Origin: Dysidea avara
Taxonomy: Eukaryota; Porifera; Demospongiae; Dictyoceratida; Dysideidae
Length of the DNA: 64,000 nucleotides
Assembly: GCF_963678975.1 (NCBI RefSeq)
Contig: NC_089285.1
Span: forward strand, 7,736,694-7,800,693
Direction of reading: 5' to 3'
The position numbers and the translations under genes were made by a program. The notes beneath the pieces were generated by a model. It saw only the letters and a list, made by a program, of their open reading frames with translations. It searched no databases and had not been told where the DNA came from. Shown here in pieces: positions 35,715-46,000 of the stretch. Position 1 is the stretch's first letter. Each line of letters begins with the position of its first letter.

Positions 35715-36790
35715 CCAAGCTAACTAGCTAGCTATAGTAAGCCTGCTAGTTAGTCAGATGGCTAGCTAGTTAGTCAGATGGCTAGTTAGTCAGCTAGCTA
35801 TAGTAAGCCTGCTGGTTAGTCAGCTGGCTAGTTAGTCAGATGGCTAGCTAGTCAGCTAGCTATAGTAAGTCTGCTAGTTAGTCAGCTGGTTAGTTAGTCA
35901 GCTGGCTAGTTAGTCAGCTGGCTAGCTAGTCAGCTAGCTATAGTAAGTCTGCTAGTTAGTCAGCTGGTTAGTTAGTCAGATGGCTAGTTAGTCAGCTGGC
36001 TAGTTAGTCAGCTGGCTAGTTAGTCAGCTGGTTAGTTAGTCAGCTGGTTAGTTAGTCAGCTGGCTAGTTAGTCAGATGGCTAGTTAGCCAGCTAGCTAGT
36101 TAGTCAGCTGGCTAGTTAGTCAGCTGGCTAGTTAGTCAGATGGCTAGTTAGTCAGATGGCTAGTAAGTCAGATGGCTAGCTAGTCAGCTAGCTATAGTAA
36201 CTCTGCTAGTTAGTCAGCTGGCTAGTTAGTCAGCTGGCTAGTTAGTCAGCTGGCTAGTTAGTCAGCTGGCTAGTTAGTCAGATGGCTAGTTAGTCAGCTG
36301 GCTAGTTAGTCAGATGGCTAGTTAGTCAGATGGCTAGTAAGTCAGATGGCTAGCTAGTCAGCTAGCTATAGTAACTCTGCTAGTTAGTCAGCTGGCTAGT
36401 TAGTCAGCTGGCTAGTTAGTCAGCTGGCTAGTTAGTCAGATGGCTAGTTAGTCAGATGGCTAGTTAGTCAGATGGCTAGTTAGTCAGCTGGCTAGTTAGT
36501 CAGCTAGCTAGTTAGTCAGCTGGCTAGTTAGTCAGATGGCTAGTTAGTCAGATGGCTAGCTTGTCAGCTAGCTATAGTAAGCCTGCTAGTTAGTCAGCTG
36601 GCTAGTTAGTCAGATGGCTAGTTAGTCAGATGGCTAGTTAGTCAGATGGCTAGTTAGTCAGATGGCTAGCTAGTCAGCTGGCTAGTTAGTCAGATGGCTA
36701 GCTAGTCAGCTGGCTAGTTAGTCAGATGGCTAGTTAGTCAGTTGGCTATAGTCTGCTAGTTAGTCTGTCAGCTAGTTAGTCAGCTATTTA
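35715..36790. repeat. ~16-bp minisatellite (GCTAGTTAGTCAGCTG/GATG)
   Basis: About 1.07 kb of units TAGTTAGTCAGCTGGC and TAGTTAGTCAGATGGC. They are punctuated every 100-200 bp by a longer variant containing gctagctatagtaagtctgc. The punctuating variant gives the array a higher-order period. No coding role is seen. Confidence 0.95.
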
Positions 36791-36877
36791 TTATTTTTAT
36801 TTATTGTACTGGGCAGTCAGTACAGCTGGTAAATGTGCAGGAAAATAAAAGAAACAATTATACATGCAGAATTAGCT

Positions 36878-37261
36878 TAGTCTCGTGCCCAGACCGCTTT
36901 TTTTTCCTTTTGTGTGGGGGCGGAGAAAAAAGGGTCTGGTGGATCTCCAATACATTTTTTGTGCAGCCGGATCTACAACTTTTGGGGATCGTTGATTAGT
37001 GGTGATGAATAGCAAAGGCTTGTTAACGAAGCGACAATAGGAAATACGGCGCGCGTTTGCTTGACAAGGCTGCATCTTTGGGTACGCGCGCCGTATTTAC
37101 TATTGTCGCTTCGTTAACAAGCCTTTGCTATTCATCACAACTAATCAACGATCCCCAAAAGTTGTAGATCCGGCTGTACAAAAAATGTATTGGAGATCCA
37201 CCAGACCCTTTTATTCTCCGCCCCCACACAAAAAGAAAAAAGGGGTCTGGGCACGAGACTA
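36878..37261. mobile_element. 384-bp Mutator-like fold-back MITE with 9-bp target duplication
   Basis: Arms of about 170 bp pair almost perfectly. The left begins TAGTCTCGTGCCCAGACC and the right ends GGGTCTGGGCACGAGACTA. Flanking 9-bp direct repeats GAATTAGCT are at 36869-36877 and 37262-37270. Long terminal inverted repeats with a 9-bp duplication are characteristic of Mutator-like (MULE) elements. The loop holds GC-rich gcgcgc words. It lies about 200 bp upstream of the start codon of the secreted Calx-beta gene, so it may overlap that gene's promoter. Confidence 0.93.
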
Positions 37262-37465
37262 GAATTAGCTAGCCTATAGTCTGCTAGTTACCAGTAGACT
37301 AGACAGTTAGCTACAAATGCCTGCACATATCATGGTCATACAGCTTATATAGATGGCAGGAAAAGGAATCATATTACAGTAAAAATTTCACAAAGTTATA
37401 ATTAACTTACATGTGCACGCATCACGTGATTTAACTATTAATCGGTACAGAGCCACTGTGAGCAG

Positions 37466-40400
37466 ATGGAAAGAAGAGTGACAAAGATTTTGCTGCTACT
37501 GCTACTATTGCAACAGTTAGTGGCAATGGGGGAGACGATTACTAAAAGGCAGACCATGAGCAAAAGTGAAACGAACTTTCCTGTTCAATGTTCAGATGAT
37601 CCTTGTTCGACGATAGAGGCACAGAATTGTACATGTGAGTACATAGCTAACAGCCTGCTACACTGGGAAGTATATACAACCTGAGTTCAGCTACATACCT
37701 GAGTCCTCGACTACAAGATGCATAAATTGTGTTGCTATGCATGAAATAAATTAAACTAGCTGTAGCTAGCTACCAGCCAACTGAGTGGGCTTGTCAAAAA
37801 CTTCAGTGTAGCTATATGTAGCAATTAACTGTCTAATGATAGGTGACCAAGGTCTAATTCAATAAGTCAGTCGTATAGTTTATTAGCATCAAGTTATAGT
37901 GATATTCATTGTGTTAAAATCTGATAGACCTTTATTGCTAGCTAGCTATATCTATGATATATAGATACATTACAACAATTATTTTCTTGCAGCATGTTAG
38001 ACTACATAACTATAGCTATAAAGTCTGTGTACATAGATTAGTGATTACTTCATGATTTAACTACCTACACTGGCTTTCAGGGTATTGCTACAATGCATGC
38101 ACCTGCATACATGATACTGTTGTATGGGCTGTTGAACACCATGCTGCAACCCGACTACTGGAATGAATATTATGATATGTATATATACACACACATGCAT
38201 GCATATATATTATATCCATGTATATAAAATATTATGCAATAATATATTCATAGTTTCTGGTGAGGTGCATCTCATCCTGGCGAATGATAGCAATGACATA
38301 ACATTTGCTGAAGATGATGGAGAAGTTTCAATCACTGTATCACTAAGCAAAGTCTTATCCCAGCGATTCATTGCTACTTACCGGCTTATCAGTGGAACTG
38401 CTAGTATGTGTTATATTACAGTTGTGCACTTGTCATCTTTCCTGGGCTTCATTCTAAAGAAATGTAATCACTGCAGGTGTTGAAGAAGACATTGTCTTAA
38501 GTTCTGGTGAAGATGTACAAGTGTTAGCATTTGAAGTGGGTCAAGAATCACAACAGATAACATTGACAATATATGATGATATCCTACAAGAGATGGATGA
38601 ATCACTATTATTGGTGGTGATGGCTAAGGATTGCTGTGTACAGATGGATGGGGCTTTAGTAGCAGGAATAACCATACTGGACAATGACCGCAGTATGTTA
38701 AATCAATGTTGCTCATTACCATGAGACATACAATGTGACAACTAAATAGATATAGCTATAATATAGAATAGCACGAGACTTTATACTAGAGAGTATAGTA
38801 CATACACATACGTTCATTCCTACATAGTATAATACATGTATTATGCACCATCATAATACTGCCAGTCATGTAACAAATAGTCATTGTGGTTTTTATTACA
38901 GCATCTGACATAGCCACGATTGGTTTTGACAAGTCACAGTACGCCTTTCAAGAGAATGAGGGCACAGTTAACGTAGGTGTGAATATACAACCGCAACAAC
39001 CATTGGAATGTGAAGTAATGTATCGAGTGATCAGTAGCACAGCATGTAGGTGTACATTATAGCATAATATAATGTGTCATTTACCATGTACATCTTAAGG
39101 TGTAGGAGGAGATGTAGTAGGTACTGAGTCTATTCAGTCAATATTCATTCCGGTTGGTGAGGTGGCGACAAACATATCTATTCAGCTTATTGATGATACT
39201 GTTGAAGAAGATAATGAAACATTCTTTGTAATTTTAATTGGTTCAAATTGCTGTAGTCGTCTGCCAACTCTGGCCACCTCTGTTACCACTGCAGAAATTA
39301 TTGATGATGATGAAGGTAACTGACATTTTGTCATAATTGGTGTTTCTATGTCATTTGTAACACTACAGCAACAGTGTCAGGTGATCCACATTTTACTGTA
39401 CCACTGCTGTCAGGCCAAACATTGTGTTATGGAGTACAGGGGTATCCTGGACTAGCCTTTAACCTAGTCTCCAACTACCACTTTGTTATTAACGCACTGT
39501 TCATCGATGATGCTAGTCAAAATGACACAGATGCCACCTGGATAGGCAAGCTAGCAATTATTCCCCGCAATGTGGAACAAGAGCCAGTAATAATATTTGA
39601 TTCTTCTACACAACAAGTTATCATCAAAAATCAAAGTGAATTTAAGGCTAGCATAGTTCGTCAGATCAGCATCAGTGGTAGCAATGCAGTTAATGTGAAA
39701 TTCACTAAAGGAATATCTAAACACCAATCATCTCCAATGGTCCATGTCATTTACCGACATCCAATGGCCAGTTTCAGCATCACATTCCATAGCAACCACC
39801 TTGATGTAGACTGGCATATTCAAGATGAGTATTTGACACAGTCACATGGTTTAATGGGTAAGGAATGTCTTCCTGTACACAAGCAACACCAATATGTGTA
39901 TAGTTCCACACCAGTGTTAGAGAGTTGGTTGGAGTATAACCACAAGAATTACTTCCTACACTGTCAGACACATTTGAGAGGTTCTATTTCAGTTAGTAAG
40001 GTATCACCTAGTAAGGCTTAAATTAATCGAGGAAAAGTGTTATATTGAAATAATTGTTAAATACTTGATATAAATTCCATTTTCATCATGAGTAGACCAA
40101 TGTTTCACAAAAGTTCTACCATGCATACAAAGGAAACCATATACAACTTGTAGGGCTTCAAACCCAACTGACATGTCTTAGCCATTTAGGACCACCTTAA
40201 GGTATCGTATAAAGCAGTCATATTTTCAGGATTGCATTGTATCAAGAGTCCATAATAAGAGAGTATATATACCCTTATACAAATGGAGTTGTGCATGTTA
40301 GGAGTATACTGATACTAGGAGCATCACCGGATATTCAGTTCTGCTTCTATTGCTTTCTCTATTTTCACCATTATAATTAATGTGGTATTAGTACCACCTC

Positions 40401-40843
40401 TTTGATAAGACCACCTTATTATAGTGGTCACCTCTAGTAGATCCCGAACGTATCCTCATCATTAAGCCATATTTTTTGTTCCCATATTTATGGCACACTT
40501 GAGGGATTCCTCCCATCTTGACAAGTAAAAAACTACATGGAACTCTCCTAAACTGTGGGCACCTTGATATTCACAACATTTACACATTCACTGCTTGGTT
40601 TACATAGGTCAGTTCATGGGAAAAGGAGTGGAAGTAAATGAAATAAAGAGCATTTTGATCCGCCCAAATTTTTCACCGATACCAGTGGCCAAAAGCAGCT
40701 ACCAGAGTGCTGAGGTGACCAAACGATGCTGGAAGTCAATGAATGTTGGCAACCAAGGACAAGATCTGATTGAAGGGACAATACTCGACTATGTAGTACC
40801 TAGTTTAACTGACAAGACCTTTGCTTTCAAACATTCTACTTAG
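37466..40843 (+). CDS. Secreted Calx-beta x2 / ITIH C-terminal-domain protein
   Basis: Seven exons: 37466-37634, 38254-38403, 38477-38692, 38902-39045, 39100-39315, 39369-39857, 40608-40843. Together they give 539 residues. All six introns are phase 1. Residues 1-22 (MERRVTKILLLLLLLQQLVA) form a signal peptide. Exons 2-3 and 4-5 each encode one Calx-beta domain (about 57-178 and 179-298), with acidic Ca2+-binding ends AEDDGE / ILDND and IDDTVEEDNE / IIDDDE. Exons 6-7 encode a VWD-like module of the inter-alpha-trypsin-inhibitor heavy-chain C-terminal type: GDPHFTVPLLSGQTLCY, LMGQFMGKGVEVNE across the last junction, and a CW...GxxLIEGTxLDYVVP tail. Reading through the exon 6 donor (GTAAGG at 39858) gives an alternative end at 40021. 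An extracellular matrix or cell-surface adhesion role is inferred. The Calx-beta/VWD combination with phase-1 introns recalls sponge aggregation-factor genes, though this one is much smaller. Confidence 0.85.
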
Positions 40844-40927
40844 CTATATTGCTTGAATGTATACAATGACATAATGTGTCAAACACGTGTACCTAAGATG
40901 CCATTTTTGAACTGGGATTATACAATG

Positions 40928-41430
40928 CAGTGTTGGGGCAATTACTTTTTAAAAGTAACTTGTTACATATTACTTGTAACTGAACTATTTAGTTAGTTAC
41001 ATATTACCCAAGTAACTATAACAATATTACATATTGTATTACTTTGTGTCCACAACCTTAAGCTGTCACGTGTGAAACTACCACCTTATCATGTGATGTG
41101 ATTGCATTGTTGGACAATGTGTAAATCTTGGTTATAAGTAAGATGGTGAATAAGCTTCATTCAGTAGGCTTCGTTACTTCATTATGGCTAGGCTTTACTC
41201 AGTGAATTACTAACGAGATTAATAACTTCGTCACTTTTAGTAATAATATTATGTAATAATAGACTCTTACAGTATCTTCATTACTTAGGTAATGTGTTAC
41301 ATTTGTAAGTAAAGTAACTTGAGTTATATTACCAGTTTTTAGAGCATATTTTGTTATATTACTTAGTTACCACAAAAGTAATAATTATTATATAACATGT
41401 TACATAAGTAATGCATTACCCTCAACACTG
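40928..41430. mobile_element. ~503-bp hAT-like MITE
   Basis: The left tip CAGTGTTGGGGCAATTACTT and the right tip on the other strand CAGTGTTGAGGGTAATGCAT are the widespread CAGTGTTGggGTAAtgc-type ends, rich in AAGTAACTTGTTAC words. The flanks tacaatg and tataatg are only an approximate duplication. It lies 85 bp after the stop codon of the Calx-beta gene, so it could overlap the 3' UTR. Confidence 0.75.
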
Positions 41431-41466
41431 TATAATGTTACATATGGAAACATAATCCTTCTTATA

Positions 41467-41845
41467 GTATGTTCACGTTGAGCTGAATCCTGAAAAACAG
41501 CTAAAAATTAAAAGTGGATTTTTTCTCAACAGAGTTAACATTTCAGCCAACCAGATGATTATTGGTAACAGCAAAGGTGTCAACAACAGACACGTACGGT
41601 TTGGCTCCATTACAAGTTCGGGAAATGGCTGTATTGGACATTGTACTTATATGGCTTCCCCATAGGAAATGTATTGTGCAAATTTGATTGACTGTAAATA
41701 TTATGTCTAACATTTGAACAAAAAGATTTTGAAATATTTTTAGCGGGTCAAGCAGTACTACAAATGAGCCAAATTTCAAGATCGTGTGTAATTGCATCCA
41801 TGAGTTATTAAATGTTTTTGAGGGTTCAGCTCAACGTGAACATAC
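41467..41845. mobile_element. 379-bp TA-flanked MITE
   Basis: The left end GTATGTTCACGTTGAGCTGA + ATCCT is mirrored at the right by the same 18-bp core with two or three changes further in. TA flanks both ends, as for Tc1/mariner-type insertion. Interior phrases recur at 16820-17040 and 34591-34925, so this is a family of at least three copies in the window. Non-coding. Confidence 0.85.
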
Positions 41846-42243
41846 TACAGTAGAGTTTCTACTATGGCACTTAAGCACTGGATTTCCAACTGAATTAAGA
41901 GTTATCAAAACTTGGCATGTCAATGTTCAAATCAAACACACATGTTTGTTATGTGTGTCAGTGATCAACCATGATGTTATCACAGAACCTGTGTCCAAAG
42001 CTCTCAATTAGCTATCATGTACTGTACGAGTCTTATTGATTGAAGCAAAATCTTACTCAATCACAACACCTCTAAACTTGGCTAACCCTCACAAGTTTTG
42101 CTTCTGTCCTCTAATGTAATGATTGAGCACTTAAATCACTGTAATGATGACCATATAACACAAAATTTTACCACCAATGATCAACTCTGCAAACAGACTC
42201 AGGACGCATGAATAATATGCTCACAGTTATACACAAGTTGGTA

Positions 42244-42897
42244 GAGATTTTTTTTTTTTTTTTTTTTTTTCAATTTATTTAAACAGGGAAGGTAGCATCA
42301 GCAAAGCTGTTTTTCAGCTACGCCCTGTATACAGCATACATGTATAAAACTACATACATTTACAAATTAATATTAACTACAATTATATTGTTCTAAATAG
42401 CTACTCCTGAATTGAAATAAAGTTGATGCGTGATACAAAACAGCTGGCAGAGCGTTCCACAATATAGTACCTCTGTAATATAAGCTTCTTTTCCCATAAT
42501 TAGTCCGTAGCTGTGGAACAAACAAGCGATGAGCATTTCTGCTGATACGTCCCGTAACATTAACAGCATATTCAAATATGCCATGGAGATAATCTGGAGC
42601 CAACTTGTGCAATACTTTGTAAGTTTGTAGAATGGTATGAAACTTGCGTCGTTCAGTAAGGGACTGTCCTGAGATAGATGAGTCATTACAAAGAGAAATA
42701 TACTTAGAGTGAAATCTTTCTAAACGTCTAGTTTGGCTTGCATTTGTTGGTTGCCACACCACATCACAATATTCTAGAATGGGCAGAAGATACACTTGGT
42801 ACAGTAACTTCCTGACAGTAGGAGATGAGTGAATTTTTGAACAAAATTGCATCTCAAAAGAGTTTTTAATAGCATTTAGGATTGTGCTTCGCACACT
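42244..42897 (-). mobile_element. 5'-truncated LINE with poly(A) tail
   Basis: The run of about 23 T at 42247-42270 is the poly(A) tail. Just inside lies an AATAAA signal (minus strand, near ctgtttaaataaattg). The 3' UTR contains a small hairpin, cagctttgctg around gctgaaaaacagc. The frame 42894-42373 gives 173 codons of the C-terminal reverse-transcriptase region: LYQVYLLPILEYCDVVWQ, then RRLERFHSKYISLC and a thumb-like tail. It is distinct in sequence from the LINEs at 33.4 and 58.4 kb. No clear target duplication was found. Confidence 0.8.
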
Positions 42898-43064
42898 TTT
42901 GGTGACTCTTCACTTACGACATACACAGCTCTGTATAATCTCCAAACAATCTCATATTCTAAGAATTTCACGAGTTTGGTGTGTCATTTTCTAACCACCT
43001 AGCCTCGCCTATAGCATTGCAATTCTATATAGTGCTCATCGATGTGTTCTATTTAATGTCCATT

Positions 43065-46000
43065 ATGAAGTTGCTGTTAGTCGTGTGCTGTGCTGCTGTA
43101 CTGTCATTGGTTTGGTGTAAGGACTACTACCAGGTATTGGGAATTCCAAGATCCTCCAGCGCTAGAGAAATAAAAGTTGCCTACAGGCGACTAGCTAAAA
43201 AGTGGTAAGTGCCTTGTACCTCAGTTCAATTCGTCCCGTGAAATTCTATCTACGTATTCATTTGTGTGTCCAACTACTACATGTAAATTTGAGCTTCCGT
43301 TGAGTGGACACTAGGTGTTTGTTATGGCTGTAAACTGGCTGGTATGTTCACACTTTGGTGCACCCTCATATTAATATGGTGAAACAGGAACTGAACTAAT
43401 CAGTGTTCAGTGTTGGTGAATAGTGTAGCAGCATAAGGAATAGAATACCATGATCATCTAAAAATGATCGAGATTGTGAACTTAATAATCCAGTTTACAA
43501 GTGGCTTGTCATTTTGCAAGTTAGTTTTCTGAGGTACTTGATTGCCCCTTAAAAGCTCAAATTGTCACAATTATTAAATGGTTCTATGAAGGCTTTTGGT
43601 AGTGACTATCCCTACTGTGTATTACAGTAGCAATCAGTGAACCTCATTTCATGGAAAGATTCCATTAAAGTTCCTGGTATCATATCATATGTGAAAGTGT
43701 ATAGACAGGTTTAATAAGAAGGCGTGGCACTATATTACATCATTTTTGCATAACATAATCTGGATTTGTGTAGGGCTAAAAGATTGGGGAAATTAATGTA
43801 GGGCAAATGTTTTCAAAGTGTACCTAAGCACTACAATATTGCATCAAGTAATCATTACCCGAAATACAAACCTTGTAGTCATACTTTATCAACACTCAGG
43901 ATTTGCTGAAAAAGAATAACAGGGTGACTTTTCTGTACAGCTGGTTCATGAACGTGAAATTTAAATTACCTTAACGTCTGAAAGGTGATTTATTTTACTA
44001 TGCCTGAGATTATTAATGATTTTAGTCCTCAAACTACCTATTTTTATCGTTGCTTGATTGATAAGTTCCAGTTGACATCGAATTTCTTTTACCCTACAAA
44101 AATGGCTGGCAATTTGCGCATGCAGTGCATTTTTGTGACCACACCTTCGTTAAACACATCTATAGTTATACAACATATTACTACTTACACACTGTGCACC
44201 ATTTTACCAAGACTCCTCTTCCATTATCAATAGATGATGGTACTTACCATAATCTTTATTTTGTAGGGATCCAACGATTTTTTTGATCAACTACAGTGTA
44301 CTATCTGCATGTACTAAATTTTAATTTAGTTGTTAACTGTATTATAAGTAGGTAATGGTTATAGCGGCTAGTTTTTACATAACCACAAGCCACTGCATTG
44401 TTGCCTTAGTCAGTAGCACAAACTAGTGTCTGCAGTAGCCTGTTACTAGCCTCCATGGTCTGAAACAATAGTCTATATCATAATATGGATTAACAATCTT
44501 TTTTTTTTTTACAATGTGTTGTATTACAGTGATTTTAGTGACACATGATGATGTGTGGTACATGTCATCATTCTTGTTCTTCATGTTGAACACTGTTGAC
44601 ATTTACCTGCACTGTTTGTTTCCATTTACTGTACAAATTGTCCTGCCTGCAATGTCAGAGGTTGAACTTCTTCCAACTCTTGCAGTGGCTCACACAGTTG
44701 TTGCAACGCCAGCAAGTTATGTTTCCATATTAATTTAAATGCCTCCGTAAAGACTCCAACATTAATCTCAGGCAATATGCAGGTGGTTTGTAGTTATATG
44801 GAAACCAGCCTTGATTAGTTAATTCATGGCTGTGGGCACAGTATAAATTATTAATGCAGCCTTCATTAACAAAATAATTAATATTGGGCCATTGTGGCCA
44901 CAAAAAGCGTAGATTACTGTGTTTGAAACTTACTGGTGGTCTACTATACATTGTATCATTCACAAACTTAAGTATGTGACTTGTATTTTGGCAGGCACCC
45001 AGACAAGAATGACTCCCCTGAGGCACATGACAAGTTCTTACAGATCACTGAAGCCTATGAGGTGCTATCTGATAAGGATCAGCGTTGGAAATATGATAAT
45101 GGTCACTTAGAACAGGATCAGGATCCTTTTGCATCTTTCAATAAGAATTTTTATTTTCATTTCCCAAATGTTCACCATAGTGATACCATTAATATACAGT
45201 ATTACAAGGATCATGTCATCCCAGCTAGTTATGATAAGCCATACTTGTTGTATTTTTATCATGACTTCTGCCCATCCTGTATAAGTGTATGGAGAGTATG
45301 GGATCAGTTGAAATCAGTGAGAGACTCTGTGTTTGTAGGGTGTGTGGGACTTAAGATAAACGCTCTGAAAAGACTACTAGAAATTACAATGTAATCCTTA
45401 AAGTACAATTTTGTGCTCCTTTGTTTGTGTACACATAATATATAGCACTTGGGTTGTCTCGAGACTAACATACTACTCCTTGTGTTGTATTATTTTCTTG
45501 ACACATCCTGTACTTTGTGTACACACATGTGACAGTGTCTTAAAATTTTTAACTACTCTAATAAAACACTCACTACTCCAATAGAACAGTCATTTTCAGC
45601 GTTTGATGCTCCACTGTATGTGTGTATGGTGTTTATATGTATGTACAGTTGTATGGCTCTGAATAAGGTTCTATAATATTTAGTCATACAAGGTATTAAC
45701 AAAACCACAATACTATTGAGGAATTAGGATATGTTGTAGCGGCATCGTCTAGTAGTAGAGTATTTGTCACTTACTATTTCCTTCCCATTTTGTGATCAGT
45801 GATAGCGATACCTATGTTTACTGTGTTATTACCTTTATAATAAGGTTTTTGCCAATACTGTAGGGCCCTAGCTCTAAATGATGCATGTTGCTGGTCAATT
45901 AGTGACTATGGCAAGTTTTAAACATAATGAAGGTGTTCCCTAATGTACAGTATATAGCCATCTTTTTTATCCTATTGTCATGGTGGCCCTATTAATGAGG

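Noticed and set aside
36872-37075. 67-codon frame in the fold-back near 37 kb
   Set aside because: It lies wholly within one arm of the MULE-like palindrome.
39858-40021. Extension of Calx-beta exon 6 as the true C-terminus
   Set aside because: A good donor lies at 39858 and splicing to 40608 restores the conserved GLMGQF motif and ITIH tail; kept only as a possible isoform.
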